Below the pieces are notes generated by a model that ran no database searches, had not been told where the DNA came from, and saw nothing but the letters and a program-made list of their open reading frames with translations. Positions 19,081 to 29,094 of a stretch of DNA of 64,000 nt are shown piece after piece (the first letter of the stretch is position 1; each line of letters opens with the position of its first letter). Position numbers and translations under genes: made by a program. Location: NCBI GenBank assembly GCA_963778525.1, contig CAVZUJ010000001.1, positions 682,001 to 746,000 on the forward strand, written 5' to 3'. The stretch is from Schlegelella_A sp963778525. Lineage in GTDB: Bacteria > Pseudomonadota > Gammaproteobacteria > Burkholderiales > Burkholderiaceae_C.

Positions 19081-20202
19081 TCAGACCCGGATCACGGTGA
19101 CGCCCTCGATCGGCCGACGCCAGGCTTGGGCCGCGGCGTCTGCCACGGCCTCCGGATCGATGTCGCTCACCTGCGTGGCGACGTAGAGGGCGATCGAGCG
19201 ATTGGCCGGCGTCAACCGGTACGACGGGTCGATGCGCTCGTTGAAGAGCGAGACCGTCGGCGTGCCGGCGGCGTTGGCGAGATGCAGTGGGCCGCTGTCG
19301 GTGCAGACGACCAGCTGGCTGCGCCGCACGATCTCGTAGACCTCGGGCAAGCGATAGCGATCGACAGCATCGATCAGCGGTGCGTTGCCCGCGACAGCAA
19401 GGATGCGGTCGCGTTGCTCGATCGCGTTGGCGCTACCGAGCAGGACGATCGGCTCGGCAACGCCGCGCCGGCGCAGCGCCGCCACCACGTCGCCCCAGCG
19501 CGTGTAGGTTCGCGACACGCTGACCCCGCCGATGGCCATCACGAGAAAGCGCGCCGGCAGGCCGAGCGCATCGACTGCGGCGACGGCCTCCGGTCCGACG
19601 ACGAGGTGTGGCCGCATGGCCTTGGGAACGTCGACTTCGCTTGCCGAGCCGCCGAGCAGCTGGTCGAGCCGGTAATAGGCGAACAGCGTGCGGTGGAACT
19701 CCGTGCTCGTGTAGTAGCGATGCAGGCTGACCCACGGCAACTTGCGAAAATGGCGCAGCTTGGCGCGCAGGTTCTGCGCCGACAGGCCAAGCACGATCAC
19801 AAGGTCGTAGGTCCCGCGCGCCGCTACGGCCGGGTCGGAGAACACGCGCCCGAAGACGTCGTCGTGCGTGTAGAGCGGCACCAGGTGCGCGTCGATCAGC
19901 AGCTCGACGTCGCGCCCGCGCAAGAGGTCGCGACAGGCCAGATCCATCAGCGAATCGCCGATCTGCGGCATGCCCGCGTGAATCCACAGGATGCGTCGGT
20001 CGGCCGCCCCGATGCGGTCGCGCTCGAGGCCGAGCTGGCCATTCACCGCGAGCCAGAGCCAGCGGCGCATGCGGCGCCAGAGGATCGTGCGCTGCGACGC
20101 CACGGCAGCGTAGCGCGTGGCGTTCGACGGCAGCGCCTGCGGAAAGGGCGGCGTGTATGTCTCCTCGGCGAGACGCCGCAGCCAGGCAGCGAGCGGCGTC
20201 AC
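19081..20202 (-). CDS. Family 9 glycosyltransferase (heptosyltransferase-like)
   Basis: A protein of about 373 residues of the GT9 heptosyltransferase superfamily. The N-terminal Rossmann half contains ILWIHAGMPQIGDSLMDLAC (the IGD element typical of GT9). The C-terminal half has a sugar-nucleotide site with the characteristic VVCTDSGPLHLANAAGTPTV near residue 300, followed by LFNERIDP. The start is uncertain: I choose GTG at 20202, just upstream of the first family-like sequence and 15 bases past the previous stop. The frame is open further upstream but runs over the neighbour. It is the last gene of the long minus-strand run, and probably builds LPS core or another surface glycan. Confidence 0.78.
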   Translation of the reverse strand: MTPLAAWLRRLAEETYTPPFPQALPSNATRYAAVASQRTILWRRMRRWLWLAVNGQLGLERDRIGAADRRILWIHAGMPQIGDSLMDLACRDLLRGRDVELLIDAHLVPLYTHDDVFGRVFSDPAVAARGTYDLVIVLGLSAQNLRAKLRHFRKLPWVSLHRYYTSTEFHRTLFAYYRLDQLLGGSASEVDVPKAMRPHLVVGPEAVAAVDALGLPARFLVMAIGGVSVSRTYTRWGDVVAALRRRGVAEPIVLLGSANAIEQRDRILAVAGNAPLIDAVDRYRLPEVYEIVRRSQLVVCTDSGPLHLANAAGTPTVSLFNERIDPSYRLTPANRSIALYVATQVSDIDPEAVADAAAQAWRRPIEGVTVIRV

Positions 20203-20216
20203 GGCGACCCTGGTGC

Positions 20217-21056
20217 TCAGCCGAAGCGCTTGCGCAGCCGGCTCTTCAGCAGCGCCCGGCGCAACGCCGGCGTGTCTTCGGGCTCGGCAAGGCGCGCCTC
20301 GGCCAGAGGCGCGCCGCGACGCAGGTAGAAGCGGTCGAAGGTCGATTGCGTCATGCCCCACTTGTCGAGGAACTGGCGCCGGCCGTCGTTCTTCACGACC
20401 TTGCCGGTCGACTTCTGCTGGAAGTGATAGACGAGCGAATCGCCGACGCCGATGAAGTGGCGGCAGCCCGCCTGCCAGAGCTTCATCGAGAAATCGTTGT
20501 CGCTGCTCATGCCCGGCGTGAGCTCGGTGCTGTAGCCGCCGACCCGGTGCCACCAGCGCCGCGCCACCAGCGTCGGCGGCCAGGTGGCGCCGCTCCAGTC
20601 GGCGCGAACGAGCCTGGGCAGGTCGGCCAGGAGCGCAGCGGCGCGAAAGGTCTCGACGCTGCTGCCGTAGTCGCCGACGACGACGCAGGGATTGCCGCTG
20701 TCGCGCGGCTCGATCATCGTGCCGGAGACGAGGTAGAGGTCGCTCGGCAGCGACCCGGCGCGGGCCGCCAGGGCAGTGTCCCAACCGGGCAGGCAATACA
20801 TGTCGTCGTTGAGATAGACGAGCTGCTCCTGGGTGGCCAGCATCGCCGCCTCGTTCATGGCGTAGCAGATGCCGATGTTGGTGGCCGACGCGGTGTGCGC
20901 GATGCCCTGCTCGCGCACCCACTTCAGCGTGCCGTCGCTGCCGTCGTTCACGTGCAGCACCAGCTGGTGCGGCTCGGCCGAATGGGCCCGGATGCTCTCG
21001 ACGCACAGGCGCAGGTGGGCGAGGTTGTTCCAGGTCGGAATGAGGATCGTGAACAT
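20217..21056 (-). CDS. Family 2 glycosyltransferase
   Basis: A 279-residue GT-A fold glycosyltransferase. Seen: the N-terminal MFTILIPTWNNLAHLRLCVE, then HVNDGSDGTLKWVREQG, ASATNIGICYAMNEAAMLA and the metal-binding NDDMYCLPGWD (DD in place of DxD) near residue 85. A WWHRVGGYSTELTPGMSSDN segment near 185-205 carries the acidic catalytic-base region. The start at 21056 begins exactly at the family N-terminus. It is soluble with no membrane helix. It sits between two GT9 genes, so the three probably act on the same glycan; the sugar is unknown. Confidence 0.82.
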   Translation of the reverse strand: MFTILIPTWNNLAHLRLCVESIRAHSAEPHQLVLHVNDGSDGTLKWVREQGIAHTASATNIGICYAMNEAAMLATQEQLVYLNDDMYCLPGWDTALAARAGSLPSDLYLVSGTMIEPRDSGNPCVVVGDYGSSVETFRAAALLADLPRLVRADWSGATWPPTLVARRWWHRVGGYSTELTPGMSSDNDFSMKLWQAGCRHFIGVGDSLVYHFQQKSTGKVVKNDGRRQFLDKWGMTQSTFDRFYLRRGAPLAEARLAEPEDTPALRRALLKSRLRKRFG

Positions 21057-21069
21057 GGCCGTCGCGACG

Positions 21070-22158
21070 CTAGTCCTCGACCCGGCGCGCACTGACGAAG
21101 GCCGGCAGGGCCCGGAGAAAGGTCGCCGCGACCTCGGCCGCGGCGAGATCGGAGACGTCGCCTCCGGCTCGCAACGCCTGCATCGTGGCCTTCGGGCGCA
21201 GGCGAAACGCCGGGTCGATCCCGGCAAACAGCGCGAGGCCGGGCGTACGGACGCCGACGGCGACATGCATCAGGCCGCCGTCGACGCCCAGAAAGGCGTC
21301 GCACTCGGCGACGTCGAACGCCGCCTTGCGCAAGTCGCCGCTGTCGATCTCGACAACGCCGTGGTTGGCAACGAACTCGTTGCCGATCGCGGCCAGATCC
21401 TTGCGTGCCGACGCGCCCTGACCGAGAAAGCGGAACTGCGGTGATGCCACGTCCTTTGGCCATCCGGAAACGATCCGGGCCAAGGCCTCGTTCCAGTGCG
21501 CATAGCGCATCCGCGCGACGCGAGCGCCGAGCGGCACGGCGATGCGAAAGCGCTCCTCCTCGAACACCTTGCCTCCGGATTCGCCTAGATCGAGCGTCGG
21601 TGCCACCACGTCGGCGAGCGGGAGTCCGAAGAGCTGGCGGATGCGCCGATCGGCGAAGGCGGCGCGATCGAAGTGCTCACCGGCGTTGTGGCCGCGCATC
21701 GAAGCGAACGGTAGCTGCGCATAGCGGCGAGACTTCAGGCGCAGGGACGTCGTTCGCAGCGAATCCAGCAGAACGAAGTCGAAGTCGTCCGGCAGCGCGC
21801 CCGGATCGGAATGCACGCGGTGCAGCCGCCCGTCGGATGAGAACAGGGGCGCCAGCGCCGGTGTGATCAAAAGGTCGATTGCGATGCCGCGCGGTACCAG
21901 CAGGCGCGGCGCGAGATCCATGATCGCGTCGCCGACCGTCGTCCATGTGTAGACCCAAAGGATCGAACGCACGTCTTTCGGGACGCGCTTCAGACGTCGG
22001 CGCGCCTGTCCGTTGGCGAGAAGCATCAGCTCGCGGAAGGCCGCCTTGCGCAAGGCCTGAACGCGCCGGCCGAGGGGCTGCTGCGCGAACTCCGGGCCGA
22101 GGGTATTGGCGATCGGCTCGGCGAACGGCAGCGAGCAGATCGGATTGCGCCAGAGCAC
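21070..22158 (-). CDS. Family 9 glycosyltransferase (heptosyltransferase-like)
   Basis: A 362-residue GT9-like protein. An N-terminal Rossmann domain contains SILWVYTWTTVGDAIMDLAP near residue 50 (VGD in the family position). The C-terminal nucleotide-sugar domain has AECDAFLGVDGGLMHVAVGV near 295, matching the xxGPLHLA region of heptosyltransferases, then LALFAGIDPAFRL. The start is GTG at 22158, supported by GAGG 6 bases upstream. It lies 7 bases after the methyltransferase stop and 13 bases before the GT2 gene, so it is operonic. Its paralogue at 19081 is divergent in sequence, so the two probably add different sugars. Confidence 0.78.
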   Translation of the reverse strand: MLWRNPICSLPFAEPIANTLGPEFAQQPLGRRVQALRKAAFRELMLLANGQARRRLKRVPKDVRSILWVYTWTTVGDAIMDLAPRLLVPRGIAIDLLITPALAPLFSSDGRLHRVHSDPGALPDDFDFVLLDSLRTTSLRLKSRRYAQLPFASMRGHNAGEHFDRAAFADRRIRQLFGLPLADVVAPTLDLGESGGKVFEEERFRIAVPLGARVARMRYAHWNEALARIVSGWPKDVASPQFRFLGQGASARKDLAAIGNEFVANHGVVEIDSGDLRKAAFDVAECDAFLGVDGGLMHVAVGVRTPGLALFAGIDPAFRLRPKATMQALRAGGDVSDLAAAEVAATFLRALPAFVSARRVED

Positions 22159-22165
22159 GTTTACC

Positions 22166-22855
22166 TCAGGTCGAGGCCGCAAGACGCAACGCGTCCGGGC
22201 CTTTGCGGACCACCGCCTCGATCTGCGCGAGCGCATCACCGCGCGTCTGGTCTCGGCCCAGGGTTGTCGCTGCCCAGCGACCGGCGCCACGGCTACGTGG
22301 CACCAGGCGGCGCTTTCGGAGGCTCTCGTAGAAGCGCGCCAGCCGCCTGAGCGTCCCGCCGCGAGTTGGCCCGTGCCGCAAGAGGCCGCGGTCGTAGCCG
22401 ATGTCGTTGAGGCACAGGCTTTCGACACGTCCTTCGGGCAGGCCTGCGCACAGGTCGAAGACGTTGAATGAGCGCGACGACCAGCTGCGCTTCTTTCCCA
22501 GGGTGAAGGTGCTCTTGTGGTCCTCGTTGAAGCGGCTCGGGAAGACGCCCTGCTCGTAGAGATCCTCGTCGGGGACGATCAGGAACAAGATGCCTCCTGG
22601 CCGGACCAGCGACCACCAGTTCAACAGCGACGCCGCCGGATCGTGCATGTGTTCCAGGCAATGCGAGGAGTAGACGCAATCGAAGCTGCCCGGCTCGAAC
22701 GCCGTGATTCGATTGGCATCGCCATGGGCGAGGTCGAAGACAACCGCATCGGAGACAACCGGATCGCTGCCTGCGCCGATGTCGAGTACGCGGCCGGCAA
22801 TGGCGTCGCGTTGCGCGTCGCTGAACCATCGCTTCGACTTGGATGACTCATTCAC
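22166..22855 (-). CDS. SAM-dependent class I methyltransferase
   Basis: A 229-residue methyltransferase of the Methyltransf_11/23 type. Motif I is VLDIGAGSDP near residues 23-32, the acidic motif is VVFDLAHGDAN, and SFDCVYSSHCLEHMHDPAAS near 58-77 is the classic post-II hallmark. VRPGGILFLIVPDEDLYEQG follows. The start is GTG at 22855 in the sequence GTGAATGAG; no in-frame ATG exists near it. It lies 20 bases after rng and 7 bases before the GT9 gene. The context suggests it modifies a glycan or its lipid carrier, but the substrate cannot be seen. Confidence 0.83.
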   Translation of the reverse strand: MNESSKSKRWFSDAQRDAIAGRVLDIGAGSDPVVSDAVVFDLAHGDANRITAFEPGSFDCVYSSHCLEHMHDPAASLLNWWSLVRPGGILFLIVPDEDLYEQGVFPSRFNEDHKSTFTLGKKRSWSSRSFNVFDLCAGLPEGRVESLCLNDIGYDRGLLRHGPTRGGTLRRLARFYESLRKRRLVPRSRGAGRWAATTLGRDQTRGDALAQIEAVVRKGPDALRLAAST

Positions 22856-22875
22856 GTCAACTCCCGTGCACCGCG

Positions 22876-24382
<1,507 letters not shown>

Positions 24383-24406
24383 CGTGGGCTTGGTGCGCTC
24401 TTGTCT

Positions 24407-25033
24407 CTAGGGCGAAAAGGCGACGCCGGCTTCGCGGAGCAGCGTTGCCGTCTCGTGCAGCGGCAAACCCATGATACCGGTGTAGCTGCCGTCGATGCGC
24501 GCGATCCAGGCCGCCGCCGCGCTCTGGATCGCATAGGCGCCGGCCTTGCCGAAGGGCTCGCCGCTGGCCACGTAGCGCTCGATCTCGGCGGCGGCGAGCG
24601 GCGCGAAGCGAACGTGCGAGACGCTGACGAGAAGACGGCTGCGCGCGGCCCGGCGCACCGCGACGGCGGTCAGGACGCGATGCGTGCGGCCGGCAAGCAG
24701 GCCGAGGATGCGCGCGGCGTCGGCGGCGTCGGCCGGCTTGCCGAGGATCTGCGTGCCGAGCGCCACGGTGGTGTCGGCGCAAAGGATGGGCGCCGCCGGC
24801 AGGCCGCGCGCGATGAGGCGCCGATGCGCGGCGGCGAGCTTGGCGCGCGTCACGCGCTCGACGTAGGCGGCCGGCAGCTCGCCCGGCCGCTCGGCTTCGA
24901 GCGCCTCGGCATCTTCTTCCGCGCTCGCCAGCAGGAGCTCGTGGCGAACGCCGATCTGCGTCAGCAGCTGGGCCCGGCGCGGGCTTTGCGACGCCAGGTA
25001 GACGAACGTCGATCGTGGCGACGCGGCTTTCAT
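24407..25033 (-). CDS. maf: Maf-family nucleoside triphosphate pyrophosphatase
   Basis: A 208-residue Maf/YhdE-type enzyme that hydrolyses non-canonical or excess nucleoside triphosphates (dTTP, UTP and modified forms) to monophosphates. Seen: the N-terminal YLASQSPRRAQLLTQIGV (S-x-S-P-R-R substrate loop), AAYVERVTRAKLAAA, the ILCADTTVALGTQILGKPAD block near residue 90 and the C-terminal YAIQSAAAAWIARIDGSYTG with GLPLHET. Length is normal. Its ATG overlaps the rlmH stop (ATGA), so it is translationally coupled in the rsfS-rlmH-maf-rng order found across Burkholderiales. Confidence 0.93.
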   Translation of the reverse strand: MKAASPRSTFVYLASQSPRRAQLLTQIGVRHELLLASAEEDAEALEAERPGELPAAYVERVTRAKLAAAHRRLIARGLPAAPILCADTTVALGTQILGKPADAADAARILGLLAGRTHRVLTAVAVRRAARSRLLVSVSHVRFAPLAAAEIERYVASGEPFGKAGAYAIQSAAAAWIARIDGSYTGIMGLPLHETATLLREAGVAFSP

Positions 25034-25497
25034 TCGCGGTGGTACGGGTGATTGGCGGTGACCGACCAGGCGCGATAGAGCGCCTCGGCCACCAGCACGC
25101 GAACCAGGGCGTGCGGCAAGGTCAGGTCGGACAGGCGCAAGCTCTCGTCGCAGGTCGCTTTCAGCGCCGCATCGAGGCCGTCGGGGCCGCCGACCATCAG
25201 CGCGACGTCGCGCCCGTCGTGCTGCCAGGCCACGAGCCGATCGGCGAGCTGGCGGGTCGTGACGCGGCTGCCATGCTCGTCGAAGGCGACGCGACGGGCA
25301 CCGCGCGGCAGCGCCGTTTCGATGCGCCTGGCCTCGGCGGCCATCATTTGCGCGGCCGTGCGCGAATCGCGCGGCTCGGCCTTGACCGCCTTCAGCTCGA
25401 GGCGCAGCTCGGGCGGAAAACGCTTGGCGTAGTCGTCGAAGACCTCGCCCGCCCACGCCGGCAGGCGCTGGCCGACGGCGACGAGAACGAGCTTCAA
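25030..25497 (-). CDS. rlmH: 23S rRNA pseudouridine-1915 N3-methyltransferase RlmH
   Basis: A 155-residue SPOUT methyltransferase that methylates pseudouridine 1915 in helix 69 of 23S rRNA. The start is TTG at 25497, giving the family N-terminus (M)KLVLVAVGQRLPAWAGEVF at exactly the usual length; no in-frame ATG or GTG is nearby. Seen: VAFDEHGSRVTTRQLADRL, the knot region VALMVGGPDGLDAAL near residue 105 and the terminal LTLPHALVRVLVAEALYRAW with HPYHRE. It lies 22 bases after rsfS and overlaps maf by 4 bases. Confidence 0.94.
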   Translation of the reverse strand: MKLVLVAVGQRLPAWAGEVFDDYAKRFPPELRLELKAVKAEPRDSRTAAQMMAAEARRIETALPRGARRVAFDEHGSRVTTRQLADRLVAWQHDGRDVALMVGGPDGLDAALKATCDESLRLSDLTLPHALVRVLVAEALYRAWSVTANHPYHRE

Positions 25498-25519
25498 TGC
25501 ACGCGCCGGCGTGAACAGC

Positions 25520-26167
25520 CTAGCGCTTGCTCGTGCTTCGCTTGGCGGCCGGCCGCGCGCCTGCGCGCGCAGTGGTCTTCTTCGCTGCACCCGTTCGCAC
25601 ACCGACGCTGCGCACGACGTGCTTGCTCGCTGCCACCCGGCCGACCGTCGCCCGCTTCGCAGGTGCGGGCCGCTTGGCCGGAGTCGCGGCACGCGGCGCC
25701 GGCGTTGCGCGCTTGGCAGGCGTGGCGCGCTTGGCCGAAGGAGCGAGCCGCGGCGCAGCCGACTCGCGCGCGGCGGCGGGCTCGCGCCCTGCCGGCGACG
25801 CCTTGACAAGGCGCGGCTTGGCCGAGTCGATCTTCATCTTCACCGGCTTTTCGCCCCACAGCTCTTCGAGGTGGTAGTACTCGCGGATGGCCGGCTGCAT
25901 GACGTGGACCACGGCTGCGCCGCAGTCGACGATGATCCATTCGCCGTTCGCCTCGCCTTCGGTACGGGGCGGCGGCGCACCGGCCGCCTTCACCGCATCG
26001 CGGACACTCGCTGCCAGCGACTTCGTCTGCCGGTTGCTCGTTCCCGAGGCCACGATCACGCGCTCGAAGAGCGACGACAGATGCTCGGTGTTGAAGACAA
26101 CGATGTTCTGGGCCTTGACGTCCTCCAGACCATCGACGATGACGCGCTGCAGCTTGCGAATGTCCAT
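25520..26167 (-). CDS. rsfS: Ribosome silencing factor RsfS with a long basic tail
   Basis: A 215-residue protein. Residues 1-115 are a complete RsfS/Iojap domain (VIVDGLEDVKAQNIVVFNTE, VIVASGTSNRQTKSLAASVR, EWIIVDCGAAVVHVMQPAIR, YYHLEELWG). This domain binds ribosomal protein L14 and keeps the subunits apart in slow growth. The remaining 95 or so residues are an Ala/Lys/Arg/Pro repeat tail (AKRATPAKRATPAPRAATPA and similar) of the kind found in histone-H1-like proteins. RsfS itself normally ends at about 105-130 residues. The tail may bind rRNA or DNA. The gene sits between nadD (105 bases upstream) and rlmH. Confidence 0.92.
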   Translation of the reverse strand: MDIRKLQRVIVDGLEDVKAQNIVVFNTEHLSSLFERVIVASGTSNRQTKSLAASVRDAVKAAGAPPPRTEGEANGEWIIVDCGAAVVHVMQPAIREYYHLEELWGEKPVKMKIDSAKPRLVKASPAGREPAAARESAAPRLAPSAKRATPAKRATPAPRAATPAKRPAPAKRATVGRVAASKHVVRSVGVRTGAAKKTTARAGARPAAKRSTSKR

Positions 26168-26213
26168 TCAGCTCCTGTTGTTGATTGATGCCCCCACGCT
26201 CTCTTCGTTCGCT

Positions 26214-26271
26214 GCCCCCCGAGGGGGCGGCAACGCCCTTGGGGCGGCCCGGCGGGCGTTGCGGCCCGCCG
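26214..26271. repeat. Palindromic GC-rich intergenic element after nadD
   Basis: Two adjacent hairpins in the 105-base nadD-rsfS gap: a CCCCC/GGGGG stem at 26216-26227, and an 8-bp stem CGGCGGGC/GCCCGCCG (26250-26257 with 26264-26271) that abuts the nadD stop. Elements of this kind occur in many copies in Burkholderiales genomes. It could act as a partial terminator or mRNA-end stabiliser. Confidence 0.5.
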
Positions 26272-26272
26272 A

Positions 26273-26848
26273 CTAGCGATAAAGGCGACGTTGCTCAATA
26301 TAGCCTGCGACCGCCTCGGGCACGAGATCGGCGATCGATTCCCCGGCGGCGACCCGGCGCCGCACCTCCGTCGACGAGATGTCCATCATCGGCAACAGCA
26401 CCGTCTGGTGCGCCACCTGGGCGACCTGCGGATTGACCGTGGGCACCGCGCCCGGCCGGTTGGCGATGGCCAGGGTGACCAGGCCGAGCAGCTCGCGCCA
26501 GTCGCGCCAGGTGTGCAGGCCGCTGTACTGGTCCTGTCCGAGGATGAGGACGCGCTCGTCGCCGGGCGCGGCAAGCACGAGCTCGCGCACCGTGTCGAGC
26601 GTGTAGCTGATGCCGCTGCGGCGCAGCTCGCTGCGGTCGAGCACGAAGCGCGGCTCGCCGGCAATCGCCAGGCGCACCATCGCCTCGCGGTCGGCCGCGC
26701 TCGCCAGCCGGCGCGCCTTCTGCCAGGGATGGCCGACCGGGATCCAGCGCAGCTCGTCGAGGCGCAGCTGCTCGAGCGCCGTGCGGGCGAGCGCCAGGTG
26801 AGCGTTGTGCACCGGGTCGAAGCTGCCGCCGAACAGACCGACACGCAT
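26273..26848 (-). CDS. nadD: Nicotinate-nucleotide adenylyltransferase NadD
   Basis: A 191-residue nucleotidyltransferase that joins nicotinate mononucleotide and ATP to form deamido-NAD. The signature GLFGGSFDPVHNAHLALA (GxFxPxHxxH) lies at residues 4-21. Also seen are WIPVGHPWQKARRLASAADR, DRSELRRSGISYTLDTVREL near residue 85, ILGQDQYSGLHTWRDW and the C-terminal ISSTEVRRRVAAGES (the ISSTxxR motif). The ATG shares one base with the hemF stop (TGATG). Order hemF-nadD-rsfS-rlmH is typical for the group. Confidence 0.95.
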   Translation of the reverse strand: MRVGLFGGSFDPVHNAHLALARTALEQLRLDELRWIPVGHPWQKARRLASAADREAMVRLAIAGEPRFVLDRSELRRSGISYTLDTVRELVLAAPGDERVLILGQDQYSGLHTWRDWRELLGLVTLAIANRPGAVPTVNPQVAQVAHQTVLLPMMDISSTEVRRRVAAGESIADLVPEAVAGYIEQRRLYR

Positions 26849-27775
26849 CACCCGGCCCGCCACGCTGCCCATTCGCGCGGCCGCAGGAAGTCGCTGTAGA
26901 GGCGCGCCTCGGGGGTGCCCGGCTCGGGCTGCCAGTCGTAGCGCCAGGTCACCACCGGCGGCATCGACATCAGGATGCTCTCGGTGCGGCCGCCCGACTG
27001 CAGGCCGAACAGGGTGCCGCGATCGAAGACGAGATTGAACTCGACGTAGCGGCCGCGCCGATAGGTCTGGAACGCGCGTTCGCGCTCGCCGTGCGGCGTG
27101 TCGCGGCGGCGCCGCAGGATCGGCAGATAGGCGGCAAGAAAGGAGTCGCCCACCGCCTGCATCAGCGCGAAGCCGTTGTCGAAGCCGCCTTCGGAGAAGT
27201 CGTCGAAGAAGATGCCGCCGATGCCGCGCGGCTCGTTGCGGTGCTTGAGGAAGAAGTACTCGTCGCACCAGCGCTTTGAAGCGCGGGTACTTGTCGGCGC
27301 CGAAAGGCGCGAGCGCATCGCGATTGACGGCGTGGAAGTGGGCTGCGTCTTCCTCGAAGCCGTAGTACGGCGTCAGGTCCATGCCGCCGCCGAACCAGAC
27401 CGCCGGGGCGCCGCCGGCCGGCGTCGCGGCCAGCATGCGAACGTTCATGTGCACCGTCGGCACATACGGGTTCCTCGGGTGAAAGACGAGCGAAACGCCC
27501 ATCGCCTCGAACGGCGCATTGGCAAGCTCGTTGCCGCGATGCTGGGTCGCCGACGCGGGCAAGGCCTGGCCCTTGACGTGCGAGAAGCTGCAGCCGGCGC
27601 GCTCGAGCAAGGCGCCGCCTTCGACGAGGCGCGAGACGCCGTCGCCCTCGAGCTTGCCGCCGGGCTCGCGCTGCCAGGCGTCGCTCGCGAACGCGTCGCC
27701 GCCTTCGGCTTCCATGGCGGCGACGATGCGTCCCTGCAGGCCGAGCAGGTAGGCGCGGACGGTCTCGGCGTTCAA
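26848..27775 (-). CDS. hemF: Oxygen-dependent coproporphyrinogen III oxidase HemF (one frameshift)
   Basis: Converts coproporphyrinogen III to protoporphyrinogen IX with O2 in haem synthesis. After removing one extra A near 27280 (RFK-RWCDEYFFLKHRNEPRG junction), the protein is 308 residues, the normal size. Seen: GGGALLERAGCSFSHVKG, VSLVFHPRNPYVPTVHMNVR near residue 100, VWFGGGMDLTPYYGFEEDAA and then GIGGIFFDDFSEGGFDNGFA and EFNLVFDRGTLFGLQSGGRT in the next frame. The start is TTG at 27775 and overlaps the purD stop (TTGA); no in-frame ATG exists before the conserved region. The gene is essential in aerobic life, so the break is probably a sequence error. Confidence 0.93.
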
Positions 27776-29094
27776 CGCTTGATGGCCCGCTGGCCGATGT
27801 CGCGGCGGTACTGGGCGCCGGCAAAGGCGATGCCGTGCACGGCGTCGTAGGCGTGCTGTTGCGCCAACCGGGTCGAATCGCCGAGGGCGGTGACGCACAG
27901 CACGCGGCCGCCGGAGGTCACGGGCTGGTCGTCGCGCAGCTGCGTGCCGGCGTGGAAGACCTTCACCGTATCCGTTTCGGCCGGCAGGCCGCTGATGACG
28001 TCGCCGTGCCTCGGCTCGCCCGGATAGCCGCTGGCCGCCATGACGACGCCGAGCGCCACGCGCCGGTCCCATTGCAGCTCGATGTCCTCGAGCGGCTGCG
28101 CCGCGTCGTGCGCGGTCGCCTGCATCAGCAGCTCGAACAGGTCGCTCTTCAGGCGCATCAGGATCGGCTGCGTCTCCGGGTCGCCGAGACGGCAATTGAA
28201 CTCGACGGTCTTCGGCTCGCCATGCGCGTCGATCATCAGGCCGACGTAGAGAAAGCCGCTGAAGGGAATGCCGTCGGCGGCCATGCCGGCGAGGGTCGGC
28301 ATGACGATCTCCTGCATCACGCGCGCGTGCACGTTGGGCGTGACCACGGGCGCCGGCGAATAGGCGCCCATGCCGCCGGTGTTGGGGCCGGTATCGCCGT
28401 CGCCGATGCGCTTGTGATCCTGGCTCGTCGCCAGCGAGAGCGCGCTGAGGCCGTTGCAGACGACCATGAAGCTTGCTTCCTCGCCCTCGAGGAATTCCTC
28501 GATGACGACGCGGGCCCGCGGCACGATGTCGGTGGAGCGCTTGCCGCGCGCGGGCGCTGCCGCCGGCGCGGCCGACGCACCGCCGAGCATCGATTCGATC
28601 GCAGCGTGCGCTTCCTCGCGCGTCGCGGCGACGACGACGCCCTTGCCCGCCGCCAGGCCGTCGGCCTTGACCACGATCGGCGCGGTCGCCGCGTCGATGT
28701 GCGCGTGCGCGGCGGCGGCGCTGTCGAACACTTCGTAGCCGGCGGTCGGAATGGCGTGCCGCTTCATGAAGGCCTTGGCAAAGGCCTTCGAGCTCTCGAG
28801 CTGGGCCGCCGCCTTCGTCGGCCCGAAGATGCGCAGGCCCTTGGCGCGAAAGATGTCGACCGCACCGGCGGCGAGCGCCACCTCCGGTCCGACCACCGTG
28901 AGCGCGACCTTCTCGGCGAGCGCGAAATCGGCAAGCTGCTGGAGATCGGTGATGGCGACGTTCTTCACCTGCGGCTCGGCCGCCGTGCCGGCGTTGCCGG
29001 GCGCGACGAACACCGTCTGCACCCGCGCCGAGCGCGCCAGCTTCCAGGCCAGCGCGTGCTCGCGCCCGCCGCCGCCGATCACCAGCACTTTCAA
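27772..29094 (-). CDS. purD: Phosphoribosylamine-glycine ligase PurD
   Basis: A 440-residue ATP-grasp enzyme joining phosphoribosylamine and glycine to form GAR in purine synthesis. The N-terminal part is KVLVIGGGGREHALAWKLAR and VAPGNAGTA. The ATP-grasp region has VVKADGLAAGKGVVVAATRE near residue 140, SFMVVCNGLSALSLATSQDH and KRIGDGDTGPNTGGMGAYSP. The C-terminal ECNxR-type metal site is TVEFNCRLGDPETQPILMRL. The start is TTG at 29094, overlapping the yebC stop (TTGA). An Ala/Pro-rich insert of about 20 residues (ASAAPAAAPARGKRSTD) lies in the ATP-grasp domain before VIEEFLEGEEASF and makes it slightly longer than usual. Confidence 0.95.
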   Translation of the reverse strand: MKVLVIGGGGREHALAWKLARSARVQTVFVAPGNAGTAAEPQVKNVAITDLQQLADFALAEKVALTVVGPEVALAAGAVDIFRAKGLRIFGPTKAAAQLESSKAFAKAFMKRHAIPTAGYEVFDSAAAAHAHIDAATAPIVVKADGLAAGKGVVVAATREEAHAAIESMLGGASAAPAAAPARGKRSTDIVPRARVVIEEFLEGEEASFMVVCNGLSALSLATSQDHKRIGDGDTGPNTGGMGAYSPAPVVTPNVHARVMQEIVMPTLAGMAADGIPFSGFLYVGLMIDAHGEPKTVEFNCRLGDPETQPILMRLKSDLFELLMQATAHDAAQPLEDIELQWDRRVALGVVMAASGYPGEPRHGDVISGLPAETDTVKVFHAGTQLRDDQPVTSGGRVLCVTALGDSTRLAQQHAYDAVHGIAFAGAQYRRDIGQRAIKR

